A stretch of DNA of 19,509 nucleotides from CAYMRB01 sp964392615 (lineage in GTDB: Bacteria; Planctomycetota; UBA8108), in the NCBI GenBank assembly GCA_964392615.1, contig CAYMRB010000162.1:1-19509 (forward strand). Direction: 5' to 3'. Below the pieces are notes generated by a model. That model did not search any database. It was not told the DNA's origin and worked only from the letters and a program-made list of their open reading frames with translations. Of the stretch, positions 1 to 8,120 are shown piece by piece (position 1 is the stretch's first letter; each line of letters begins with the position of its first letter). The position numbers were made by a program, and so were the translations under genes.

Positions 1-1856
1 CGCTTGTGGTCGCGATCGCTTTCTGCAGCTGGCTCATCTTCCAATGGGTCGATGTTCGCTTCGCGACCTGGATCACCGCGTCCGCTTGTCTCTTCTATCT
101 GGTGCTGACGTGGCTGCTCCTCGACTGGGCGAACGTCTGGACGCCGGTGGCCGACGTCCTGGTCGTTCAATGCGGCACGTTCGTCTATGGACTGAAGAGT
201 CGAGCCTCGGTCGCGACGGAGGCGATGGCGCGATTGACGCTGAGCTCCGCCGCGGCCCTGAAGGATCGGGACAGCCAAGGGAGTTTCCACGAGTCGTCGC
301 AGCACTGGGCGCTGATCGTCAATATGGTGAATCAGACGCTCGACTTGAACCGGGTGATCTTCATGGAGGCCGTCCCCGGAAGGAGGACGCTGCGGGAGAT
401 TATCTCGCTCAACTGCTCCGTTTCCGACATCAGCGAGAAGCGCAGGGACTACGACCGGGCGCCATTCCTGACGGCCCTCGAGGCGCGCGCTCCGATGCAG
501 GTCGAGCAATTCCTGAAGAAGTCGTTTCAGGACGAAGAGCAGTATCTCGTACCTCTCGTCTTCAACGAGGAGGTTCTCGGGTTCTGGGCGTTCGGCGTCG
601 ATCCGGAGCGGGCCGCAGCGATTCCGTCCTTCCAGTCGCTATTGGGGGAATACGGCCAGCTCGTCAGCGAGCTTCTGTACCAGCGCAAGCAGGTGCAATC
701 GCGAGAGTTGACGAATGCGCGCCTCGACCGTTCGATGCGCGTCGGGCGGGTCGAAAGGCTGTACCGCGAGCTCGGCGGCACGGTGAAGGTGCTCGGTACC
801 CGATTGGCGCAAACGGAGGCCCTGCTCAGCGGATTCAATACGGCGACGGTCGTGTACGACTTGTTTGGCCGCGTGATCACCGTGAACAAGAGCATGGTCG
901 ATCTGCTCGCACGCGAGAACCTCGATTGCCAGCGCATGACCGCCCTGGACTTGGTCTCGTCGGTGAGCGAGTACGATCTGAGCCGCTCCCGGCGGATCCT
1001 GCGTCACGTCATCATCGAGCAGCAGACCATGACGCTTCCGGTGACGCTCGCCGGTCACGGCAAACGACGGTTTCTCCTCCATCTGAAACCCCTGTCGTCC
1101 CGTGATGTGGACGCGACGGTGGCGGACACCGTCGCGATCGGAGCGAAGTGCGTCCTGTGCGAGTTGGTCGACACGACGCCGTTCGTCGGGCTGTTCGAGA
1201 TGAAGGAGAAGCTGACGCAGCGGCTGGGTCTGCAGCTGCGCAATGACCTGGCTTCGATCGAGCTGTCGTCGTCGATTCTGGGGAGCGAGGGCCTGACCGA
1301 CAGCCAACGCGAGAACATCTCGCAGATCATCCACGACAAGGTCGCGAAGATGATGGACGTGCTCGTCGAGTGCCACCAGTACTTGACGCTCGAGGGCTCG
1401 GTCAGCCACGTCGAGCGGTTTCCGGTCGATTCGGTCGAGTACTTCGAGGGTGCGGTCGACGACCTCCGATCGGTCATGGCGCACCGCGGCATCGAGATCG
1501 AGGTCGAGCGCCCGAACGTCATGAGCTACGTTCTCGCGTCGAGCGAGAGCATCCGGACGGTCTTCTCGACGATCTTGCGGGTGATTCTGTCGGACGCGCT
1601 CGACAACAGCTCGCTGATAGTTCAAGTCATCGAGGATGCGGACATGGTGACATACCAGTTCCGCAATACGGGGTTCGGCATCCCGAACGATCGCTTCCAG
1701 GAGTACATCTTCGGCGACAAGACGCTTGCGACCGAGGAGCTCAAGACCCTTCGCGAGGCGATTCGTTGGACATCGGCATGGGGTGGAGTGCTCGAGGCAG
1801 AGAGCCAGGTGGGGCGAGGGATTGAAATCACCCTCAGGCTGGTGAAGTTCATGTAG
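1..1856 (+). CDS. Membrane-bound sensor histidine kinase-like protein with degenerate kinase core (5'-partial)
   Basis: The reading frame is open to the left edge, so the N-terminus is missing; the first in-window start codon is GTG at 6, and residues are numbered from it. Residues about 2-62 hold two or three hydrophobic helices, like the membrane block that ends an extracytoplasmic sensor such as CHASE2 (inference). Residues about 90-225 look GAF-like (LVPLVF..EVLGFWAFG near 181-197). A short helical linker leads to a PAS-like region from about 273. Residues 399-465 resemble a DHp dimerisation domain, but where HELRTPL is expected the sequence reads LQLRNDL (409-415), without histidine. The ATP-binding domain (about 500-616) keeps a G1-like NTGFGIP (554-560, Asp replaced by Asn) and a late GRGIEITL glycine box; the N-box reads ILSDALDNS. 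It may therefore sense without autophosphorylating. The stop codon overlaps the Shine-Dalgarno of the next gene, so the two are probably cotranslated. Confidence 0.75.
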   Translation, partial: LVVAIAFCSWLIFQWVDVRFATWITASACLFYLVLTWLLLDWANVWTPVADVLVVQCGTFVYGLKSRASVATEAMARLTLSSAAALKDRDSQGSFHESSQHWALIVNMVNQTLDLNRVIFMEAVPGRRTLREIISLNCSVSDISEKRRDYDRAPFLTALEARAPMQVEQFLKKSFQDEEQYLVPLVFNEEVLGFWAFGVDPERAAAIPSFQSLLGEYGQLVSELLYQRKQVQSRELTNARLDRSMRVGRVERLYRELGGTVKVLGTRLAQTEALLSGFNTATVVYDLFGRVITVNKSMVDLLARENLDCQRMTALDLVSSVSEYDLSRSRRILRHVIIEQQTMTLPVTLAGHGKRRFLLHLKPLSSRDVDATVADTVAIGAKCVLCELVDTTPFVGLFEMKEKLTQRLGLQLRNDLASIELSSSILGSEGLTDSQRENISQIIHDKVAKMMDVLVECHQYLTLEGSVSHVERFPVDSVEYFEGAVDDLRSVMAHRGIEIEVERPNVMSYVLASSESIRTVFSTILRVILSDALDNSSLIVQVIEDADMVTYQFRNTGFGIPNDRFQEYIFGDKTLATEELKTLREAIRWTSAWGGVLEAESQVGRGIEITLRLVKFM

Positions 1857-1860
1857 GAGG
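1855..1860 (+). promoter_or_regulatory. Shine-Dalgarno of the response regulator gene
   Basis: A perfect AGGAGG lies six bases before the ATG at 1867 and overlaps the TAG stop (1854-1856) of the sensor gene. It is the strongest ribosome binding site seen in the window, which suggests the small receiver protein is made in larger amounts than the big membrane proteins downstream. Confidence 0.85.
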
Positions 1861-1866
1861 CGACGA

Positions 1867-2247
1867 ATGGCAACTGGCGAAGAGAAGCGAACGGTTCTCG
1901 TGGTAGATGACGACCCGGTCTATCGCGAGCTATTGACGATCGGACTGTCGAGCCAAGGCTACGACGTTCTGCTCGCGGAGAACGGCGTCGAAGGCAAGTC
2001 GCTGGTCCAGTCGGAAGCGGTCGATGTCGTGTTGGTCGACATGCTCATGCCGCTCATGGACGGGCTGCGGTTCATCCACTGGATGCGCAAGGAGGAGAAA
2101 TCCGGGGCGCCGATTCTCGTGTTGACCAGCGTGGACAATCGGGACCTGTCCGTAGAGGCGATGGTCGCAGGGGCGACGGACGTCGTGGCGAAGCCGGTCA
2201 GCCTGCCCGGACTGGCGCAGAAGCTGGAGAATCTCTTCAGTAGCTGA
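1867..2247 (+). CDS. Single-domain response regulator (CheY-like receiver, no output domain)
   Basis: This 126-residue protein is one complete receiver domain. It has the acidic cluster VVDDDP (residues 12-17), the phosphoacceptor D58 in LVDMLMPLMDG, the switch threonine T87 in VLTS, and K109 in the AKP motif, so all catalytic positions are intact. There is no DNA-binding or enzymatic output domain, so it must act through a partner protein, as CheY- or DivK-type regulators do. The ATG at 1867 is fixed by the strong AGGAGG. Its stop (2245-2247) is only ten bases from the PgsC-like gene, so it sits in one run with the degenerate sensor upstream and the polymer genes downstream. A role in controlling that machinery is inferred from position. 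Because the adjacent sensor lacks the usual histidine, its phosphate may come from another kinase. Confidence 0.93.
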   Translation: MATGEEKRTVLVVDDDPVYRELLTIGLSSQGYDVLLAENGVEGKSLVQSEAVDVVLVDMLMPLMDGLRFIHWMRKEEKSGAPILVLTSVDNRDLSVEAMVAGATDVVAKPVSLPGLAQKLENLFSS

Positions 2248-2257
2248 GACGCGGCGC

Positions 2258-5200
2258 ATGTTCAGCCTGGACATATTCCCGGAAGGCAGCCTCGCCGAAT
2301 CCGTCATCACGACGGTGTGGATCGGCGTGCTCGTGGTTGCCTTCTTCAGCATGCGTCTGGGCTGGCCGTTCTCGGGCCTGGTCGTACCGGGGTACCTCGT
2401 GCCCATCATGATCGCGAAGCCGCTTGCCGCGATCGTGGTGTGCTGCGAAGGATTCTTGACCTACGCGATCGTGAAGCTCGTGTCCGATCGCCTGGCGCAC
2501 CGGAGTCGTGCGTGGTCGGCCTTCTTCGGACGCGATCGCTTCCTCGCGCTCGTCATCTGCAGCCTGCTCGTCCGGATCACTTTGGACGGGTGGCTGCTTC
2601 CCGTTCTCGGCGAGTTCATCAATCGGAGCTTCAGCGTCGAGTTCGACTACCGCAACAACCTTTGCAGCTTCGGGTTGATCATCGTCGCCCTGATCGCGAA
2701 CCAGTTCTGGAAGACCGGCCTCATTCGCGGGCTCGTGCCGTTCTGCGTCACGATCGGCTGCACGTACGTGGTCGTTCGGTACGGCCTGATCGCGTGGACC
2801 AACTTCAACATCGGGAGCCTCGAGTTCATGTACGAGAACATCTCGTCATCGCTCATGGCGAGCCCGAAGGCCTACGTGATTCTGATCACGACAGCGTTTC
2901 TCGCGTCGCGAATCAACCTCATCTACGGTTGGGACTTCAACGGCATCCTGATCCCCTCGTTGCTCGCGCTGCAGTGGTATCAGCCGGCGAAGATCCTGAC
3001 GTCGTTCTTCGAGGCCGGCATCATCCTGGGAGTCGCGTGTCTCGTGCTGCGCGCGCCCGGGTTCCGTGGCCGCACCATCGAAGGCGCTCGCAAGCTCGTT
3101 CTGTTCTTCAACATCTCGTTCGCGTTCAAGCTGGTCGTCGCGTACTCGTGCAACGCGTTCTACGTCGAGACGCCCGTCACGGACTTCTACGGCTTCGGCT
3201 ACCTGCTGTCGACGCTCATCGCGCTGAAGATGCACCACCTTCACAGCGTGGCTCGGTTCGTGCGCTCCACCACGCAGATGTCGTTGATCGGTGCGGTTGC
3301 GGCGAATGTCGTCGGCTTCTTGTTGACGTTCAGCCCGGCCCTGTGGAGCTGGAATCTGCCGGAAGTGCGGGCGGAGGGAGTGCGGGAAGAGCGCGCCGTC
3401 GACGGATCGCTGGTGGAACAGCTGCGTTCGGACAAGGTGCACATGTACCTGCGGCGGTCCGGAAGCAAGTTCTCGTTGCCGCTGCCGCAGGAGATCGACG
3501 TGTTCGTGGAGGGCATCGGGCATCTGCGGCGCTACGCAGAGTCACGATCCCGCGTCGAGTTGCGCGCCGGCGAGAAGGAGCTGGAACGTATCGGATTCGG
3601 CGTGTGGCCCATCGACGGTCGGTACCTGTACATCGCCGAGTTGCACGAAGGGCGAGGCTGGGGTGTCTTCGTCTTGCACTTGCGGCCGCAGAGCGACATC
3701 GTCGTGGAGATTCCGGCGCCGCTGGACGAATGGGCCGTGTTGGAGTCGGGTGCCCATCTGTTCGAGGTCTTCGAGGCTCGCGCGCTGGCCGTCGCCGGCA
3801 GCGGCCGACGAGCGGCGGGCGATGCGGCCTCCGACGTGCTGGCGAATGGCAGGACGATGTACCACGTGTTCCATCGCGAGATGGCGACGGAGGGCGTGCT
3901 GCAGGTCAGAGGCTATGCGGAGCGTAGCCTGAACGCCCTGCTGATCGCAGACGACAGCGCTGCGACGGACGGTGAGAGGAGCAGCGGGCTGTGGGTGACG
4001 GGTGAGTTCCCGAAGGGAATCGGCTACCGCAAGCTGCAGGAGATCCTCGGGCCCTACCGAGTCGAGTGGGGTGCCACGCCCCATCACAACCTGCAACGCG
4101 ACGAGAGTTTGGCGGGGTTCTGCGAGTTGGTCCTGAGTCGCGAGGAGCGCAAGAAGCTGCTGGCAGCCGCTGTCGTCGGCGGGGCGGGCGCCGGGGGCAA
4201 GGAACACTCGAGCGTAGGTGTCGAGAGCTTGCGGGAGTTCGTGCGCCGCGCCAAGGAGCATGTTCCACGCGCGGGATCGAACGTCTACCGTCAGCCGCAG
4301 GAAGAGGAGCTCCTCTTCTTGGATGCCGAGGTCATCGGGCCGATCCTCGGTCTGGTCGGCTGGACTCGAGATGTGGCGGGCGATGACGAGGCGAGGCCGG
4401 CGCCCTCCGCTGAGCGTTGGCAGCGGGCGTTGCGAGTGATCGAGACGGCGGCCAGGCCCGTCGGCTATCAGGTGAAGTACTGTTCGGGACCACGCGACGA
4501 GGGATACATCGTACTGGCCGAGATGGAGGAAGCCACGCCGCGGCGCGGGTGGGGCACGTACGTCTTCCGTGCGCACGGGGGAGGGCCGTTCATCGTTCAA
4601 GTGCCTCGGCCGATTCTCGAGCGCAACAGTATCGAGTTCGGATTGCAGCTTCTCGAGGAACTGAACGCGAAAGCACTGATGGTAGCCGGTGCGCATCCGT
4701 GGACGAACTTCGACGGAAGCGCCGACATGATCCGCAACGACAACCGGGTGAACCTGTTCAACTGCGTCAATCAGGTCTTGGCGCGAGAGGCCGGGACCGA
4801 GCCGCGGCTGGTCGTGCAGGCTCGTGCGTTCGGCTACCGCAACGGCACCGAGCCGGTTCCCGGCGACGCCCTGCTCGCATTCGGAGACGGCCGTACTCGA
4901 CGGGGCGACCTCGGCGTCCTCGGCAGCGAGGTGCTCGACGTGCTGCAGAGGCGGGGTCTCACGGTGCGACTCGTCGATGGACGGCTGCACGGCGCCGGCT
5001 ACGAGGCGCACAGCGCGCCGCAAGCGCGATACCTGCACTACGCGCCGAACAAGGAATTCTGCGCCGTCTGGCTCTCACCGTTCGTGCGGGCCGACCTCGG
5101 TGCGGCGAGCAACTCGGCACTTCAGAGCATCCTGTTCGAGCGGGTCGGCATCCGGACGCTCGAGACGAGCCTGGCCGCCATCATCGCTACGACCCAGGAC

Positions 5201-5515
5201 AAGGCGGAAGAAGTCGGTGTCGGGGGTTTCCCGCTAGACGCCGTCGCCGCGTTCCTTCGCACGCGAGACGTGCTCGCTCTCGACGCGCTACGCGAGGAGT
5301 GTCGCGGCGACCTGGAGCTGACGCGCGTCGTCGACAACGCGACGGCGGACGCATACGGCGTGATCAGCGCGGGACGCGGCGCGTCGATGCTGGTATTCAA
5401 GTTGGCGGGCTCGTTCGCGGGTGATGTGGTCGAGGCCGCCCGTTGGGAGGAGCCTCGGTCCGTCGTCGAGCGCTTCCGTCGCGCGCGGACTCCATTTCTG
5501 TGGATCGGGGACTGA
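2258..5515 (+). CDS. Tandem PgsC/CapC-like membrane protein fused to a duplicated, probably extracytoplasmic domain
   Basis: This is a 1085-residue protein. Residues 1-175 resemble PgsC/CapC, the membrane partner of the poly-gamma-glutamate ligase: hydrophobic helices, the family motif GLVVPGYL (40-47), an RFLALVICSLLVRITLD segment and FGLIIVALIAN. Residues about 200-360 repeat the plan with NGILIPSLLAL (228-238), a KLVLFFNISFAFKLVV segment and GFGYLLSTLIALKM, so two PgsC-like units are fused, about 10-12 membrane segments in all. Firmicute PgsC is a single unit of about 150 residues. From about 365 the protein is soluble and contains two copies of one domain, anchored by RGWG at W468 and W765, with a shared P-x-P...G.xLxE...A.AL.VAG core. 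The ATG follows the receiver stop by ten bases with only a weak Shine-Dalgarno, consistent with coupling. The PgsC relationship is well supported by motifs; the role of the soluble part is unknown. Confidence 0.8.
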   Translation: MFSLDIFPEGSLAESVITTVWIGVLVVAFFSMRLGWPFSGLVVPGYLVPIMIAKPLAAIVVCCEGFLTYAIVKLVSDRLAHRSRAWSAFFGRDRFLALVICSLLVRITLDGWLLPVLGEFINRSFSVEFDYRNNLCSFGLIIVALIANQFWKTGLIRGLVPFCVTIGCTYVVVRYGLIAWTNFNIGSLEFMYENISSSLMASPKAYVILITTAFLASRINLIYGWDFNGILIPSLLALQWYQPAKILTSFFEAGIILGVACLVLRAPGFRGRTIEGARKLVLFFNISFAFKLVVAYSCNAFYVETPVTDFYGFGYLLSTLIALKMHHLHSVARFVRSTTQMSLIGAVAANVVGFLLTFSPALWSWNLPEVRAEGVREERAVDGSLVEQLRSDKVHMYLRRSGSKFSLPLPQEIDVFVEGIGHLRRYAESRSRVELRAGEKELERIGFGVWPIDGRYLYIAELHEGRGWGVFVLHLRPQSDIVVEIPAPLDEWAVLESGAHLFEVFEARALAVAGSGRRAAGDAASDVLANGRTMYHVFHREMATEGVLQVRGYAERSLNALLIADDSAATDGERSSGLWVTGEFPKGIGYRKLQEILGPYRVEWGATPHHNLQRDESLAGFCELVLSREERKKLLAAAVVGGAGAGGKEHSSVGVESLREFVRRAKEHVPRAGSNVYRQPQEEELLFLDAEVIGPILGLVGWTRDVAGDDEARPAPSAERWQRALRVIETAARPVGYQVKYCSGPRDEGYIVLAEMEEATPRRGWGTYVFRAHGGGPFIVQVPRPILERNSIEFGLQLLEELNAKALMVAGAHPWTNFDGSADMIRNDNRVNLFNCVNQVLAREAGTEPRLVVQARAFGYRNGTEPVPGDALLAFGDGRTRRGDLGVLGSEVLDVLQRRGLTVRLVDGRLHGAGYEAHSAPQARYLHYAPNKEFCAVWLSPFVRADLGAASNSALQSILFERVGIRTLETSLAAIIATTQDKAEEVGVGGFPLDAVAAFLRTRDVLALDALREECRGDLELTRVVDNATADAYGVISAGRGASMLVFKLAGSFAGDVVEAARWEEPRSVVERFRRARTPFLWIGD
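3500..4160 (+). repeat. Protein-level repeat A in the soluble part of the PgsC-like fusion
   Basis: This is the first copy of a domain occurring twice in the protein (second copy about 4415-5100). Matching landmarks are RGWGVFVLH around W468, VEIPAPLDEW, the GAHLFEVFEARALAVAGS stretch and a closing ELVLSREERKKLL near residue 626. Similarity is at the protein level only; boundaries are approximate. Confidence 0.6.
4415..5100 (+). repeat. Protein-level repeat B in the soluble part of the PgsC-like fusion
   Basis: This second copy lies 297 residues after the first, measured between W468 and W765. It shows RGWGTYVFR, VQVPRPILER, LLEELNAKALMVAGAH, a VVQARAFG strand and a closing AVWLSPFVRADL near residue 939. 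From memory, the order of motifs resembles bacterial N-formylglutamate-amidohydrolase-like or polyglutamate-hydrolase-like proteins, which would have His where PRP and QARAF stand here. That resemblance is tentative. Confidence 0.6.
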
Positions 5516-5516
5516 C

Positions 5517-8018
5517 GTGTCGAAGCGGCAAGCTCTTCTGGTCCTGCTCGTGTTCTTCCCGGTGGGCTGGTGGCTCTCCGACGTGATCGATCGGCTGTTC
5601 GTGAAGCGAGAGATCGTCGGCGAGGCGCGAGTCGGGAACATCGGTCGCGCTCAGGGAAGGTTGCTCTTCGTCCTCGACGACAGCCGGTGGACCGTCTTCA
5701 AGCTCTCGTCGCGCCACGGTCACGTGAAGATCGTGACGAACGCGGCGTGTCAGCGCAGCGAATCCCTGCTGACACGTGTAGATATTCCCTACTCGATCGA
5801 GTACTTCGCCGTCGACGCGGACGGAGAGGCGACGGAGGTCAAGGAATACTGGTTTCGCAGCCGTGTGAAGCAGGTCAAGCTGCACGGCGGCGAGGAGATG
5901 ATGCTCGGCGGGTTCTTTCTAGATCGGAACGTTGTGCCAACGGCCGGCCGCATCGCCGTTCTCGATCTGTCGGAGACGCCGTCCGAAGCCGTCGAGCTTC
6001 ACGTCCGGATGGGGGCGCGAGACAGCGGCGTCGTGGATGTGGGCTGCCGGGTGTTCTGCGAGGAGATCCTGCCGGAGGCGAAGCGGGCCGTTCGCTGGGA
6101 ACGGATGAGTCGTGACGCGAGAGAACGCGTCGAGCGGACCTCCGTCTACTCTCTCGATCTGCTTACCGACGAGGAGAAGAGCAGGATCGCCGGTCGCCAA
6201 TGGGCGGCGATCGGGCCGATCGGGGTCAAAGGCGAGGACTACACCGCTCGTCGTCTCTACGTCGTCCGGCAGCGGGAGGGCGAGGTCGTCGCAACGGAGA
6301 TCGAGCGGCAGGGCGTGTGGGTGGACGCGGATCTCGACGCCACGATGACCGTCCCCGAGGGCGGAGCGCGCGTCCGTCTCGACGTGACTCCGACCGTGGT
6401 TGCTTCGCGGCGCGAGCCGATCGCCCTCGAGCTGTCGTGGTGGGGCCGACGCGCGAGCGAAGACGGTCGGTTCGAGACGTCGATCGCGCCGTCCGGCGGC
6501 GCAGTCGTGCGCCAACTGCCCGGGGGGACGTTGCGCGTGCGGTGCGTAGAGAGAGTTCTCGTTCATTGGTCGATCTGGTCCGACGGTCGGTGGGAAAACG
6601 TCGAGAACGAGCCCGCCCGGGGACGGACCTACGTACTCGATCGGGATGATGCGATTCGATACGCGTTGCGCTACGGACCGCAGCCGAAGAGCGCGACCGC
6701 TTCGCGCAGGGTCGGAATGCGATGGCGATTGCGGATCCTCGTCGACTCGACCGAGGTCTCGGGGCACGGTGAGGAGCTGGACGCGGCAGTCGAGTACGAG
6801 CTCGTCGACGCGGAGGGGCAAGTCGTCGGCCAGGGTTCGTTCGAGCTTCGCGAGCGACGGTCGCGCCAGGACTTCGCCGCTGGCGTCAGCGGTCGAACGG
6901 GTATCAGCAAGCCGGTTGACAGGTATCTCGCCGTGCCGGAGAACGCCGTAGAGGCGCGGCTGTGGAGCGCTCGAGGGGCGGTCGTGGTGGCCGCAACCAC
7001 CGGGCTTCCGGCCGACGAGGTGGTGACCCGGGTGCCGGATGACCACTACCGGCCCCACCCCGGCGACCTCGGAAGCAGGTGGTGGTTGCCCGTGTGGCCG
7101 GCGAATCGCCACGAGCTCTTCGAGACCGGTCGTTCGCTGCTCGTCTTGACGCAGCGCGCACCAACCGAGCGAGACCCGCGCATCGTCAGCGGTGACTATC
7201 GCGTGCTGCAGGTGGAGGCCGTGGGCGACGCTGTAGGTCGCTACCTGCTCGTTCCCCGCGCGCAAGAGCTCGGCGCGGGAGAGCCGACGGGGCGCGAGTT
7301 CGTCGAGCTGCCGACAAACCGCGTCGTCGACGTCGAGGTCTTCGCTCGAGAGCCGGAACGACCTCCGCGGGTCGTTCTCGTGCGGCAAGGGGGCTCGGAC
7401 GCGGTCATCGTGGGTCGCCTGATCGTCGACGGTGAGGTCGCTAGCCAGCTGCGCCTTCGGGGCGATTCCGCTGCGGTGACGATCGGGACGATCGCGCCGG
7501 GGGCGCACGCCGTCGAGATCGACATGGACGGCTCGGCGCGTGTCTTTCTCGAGGGGGCGATCGTCTCGGAAGCGCCGGTCTGGCGGCGTCGCTTCGCCAC
7601 CCGCACTCGCGACGGCGTCGTCGCCTATCGCTATCGGAAGTCGAGCGCCGAGCCTGTTTCCTTGCTCGCGAAAGTGTTCCTGCCGGCAGCGGCCGACGGG
7701 ATGTGCTCCGTCTGCGTTCGGATCCGCGGCCCGGAACCGGAGTGCGACGGGCTGATGACGGGTTGGACGTTTCTCCGGCGGCGCTACGAGCTGCGAGCGG
7801 ACGCAGCGCCGACAGTCCTCGTTACCGGAGATTCCGGCTGCCTTCTTCGGGAGGCGCGGCGGTTTGCGATCCCGCTGTCGTCCGATCTCCCCGCAGGCGA
7901 GTACGAGATCGAGCTGCGTCTGGAGGACTCCGCCGAGGCCTACGCGCTTCTCCAAGAGGTCGTGCTCGGCGCCGCGGAGAGCACGGCGGTGGCTCTGGAG
8001 TCGGGCACGACGAAGTAG
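5517..8018 (+). CDS. Single-pass membrane-anchored, beta-rich periplasmic protein of unknown function
   Basis: I do not recognise this family. The GTG at 5517 is chosen as start because it follows the upstream TGA (5513-5515) by one base, a GGGG stretch lies just before it, and the hydrophobic anchor begins at once (residues 5-24, containing LLVLLVFFPVGWW). An in-frame ATG at 5421 would add 32 residues overlapping the previous gene and is less likely. The remaining about 800 of 833 residues are predicted soluble, alternate short hydrophobic and charged stretches typical of beta-sandwich modules, and show no enzymatic signature. One segment (TIAPGAHAVEIDMDGSARVF, nt about 7489-7550) resembles modules in the next gene product. 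Residues about 728-743 carry a small Cys cluster (MCSVCVRIRGPEPEC). One N-terminal helix and a large periplasmic body fit a spacer or scaffold between the inner-membrane synthase and the outer-membrane protein; this is inference from position and topology. Confidence 0.75.
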   Translation: MSKRQALLVLLVFFPVGWWLSDVIDRLFVKREIVGEARVGNIGRAQGRLLFVLDDSRWTVFKLSSRHGHVKIVTNAACQRSESLLTRVDIPYSIEYFAVDADGEATEVKEYWFRSRVKQVKLHGGEEMMLGGFFLDRNVVPTAGRIAVLDLSETPSEAVELHVRMGARDSGVVDVGCRVFCEEILPEAKRAVRWERMSRDARERVERTSVYSLDLLTDEEKSRIAGRQWAAIGPIGVKGEDYTARRLYVVRQREGEVVATEIERQGVWVDADLDATMTVPEGGARVRLDVTPTVVASRREPIALELSWWGRRASEDGRFETSIAPSGGAVVRQLPGGTLRVRCVERVLVHWSIWSDGRWENVENEPARGRTYVLDRDDAIRYALRYGPQPKSATASRRVGMRWRLRILVDSTEVSGHGEELDAAVEYELVDAEGQVVGQGSFELRERRSRQDFAAGVSGRTGISKPVDRYLAVPENAVEARLWSARGAVVVAATTGLPADEVVTRVPDDHYRPHPGDLGSRWWLPVWPANRHELFETGRSLLVLTQRAPTERDPRIVSGDYRVLQVEAVGDAVGRYLLVPRAQELGAGEPTGREFVELPTNRVVDVEVFAREPERPPRVVLVRQGGSDAVIVGRLIVDGEVASQLRLRGDSAAVTIGTIAPGAHAVEIDMDGSARVFLEGAIVSEAPVWRRRFATRTRDGVVAYRYRKSSAEPVSLLAKVFLPAAADGMCSVCVRIRGPEPECDGLMTGWTFLRRRYELRADAAPTVLVTGDSGCLLREARRFAIPLSSDLPAGEYEIELRLEDSAEAYALLQEVVLGAAESTAVALESGTTK

Positions 8019-8108
8019 CCCTCGCGAGACCCGGCAGCGATAACCTCGGCGGGGCAACGAGTCCGGCGCCCTCCTGTCGATAGATGAAGGGAACCGTCGT
8101 CGCCTGGC

Positions 8109-8113
8109 AGGGA
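8109..8113 (+). promoter_or_regulatory. Shine-Dalgarno supporting the TTG start of the barrel gene
   Basis: AGGGA ends seven bases before the TTG at 8121. The spacing, together with the signal peptide that begins at this TTG, supports the rare start codon over later GTG codons, which would fall inside the hydrophobic core of the signal peptide. Confidence 0.55.
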
Positions 8114-8120
8114 AACGGGT

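Noticed and set aside
3542..5038. A 498-codon open frame on the minus strand
   Set aside because: It lies opposite the duplicated soluble domain of the PgsC-like fusion, which shows protein-level repeat conservation on the plus strand; the antisense frame shows none.
5421..5516. Earlier ATG start for the anchored periplasmic protein
   Set aside because: It would overlap the preceding gene by 95 bases and put a charged, Pro-rich stretch before the membrane anchor. The GTG at 5517, one base after the stop, fits better.
8019..8120. Possible promoter or regulatory element in the 102-base gap before the barrel gene
   Set aside because: Apart from the palindrome CTCGCGAG near 8021-8028 and the Shine-Dalgarno, I see no convincing promoter, hairpin or repeat there.
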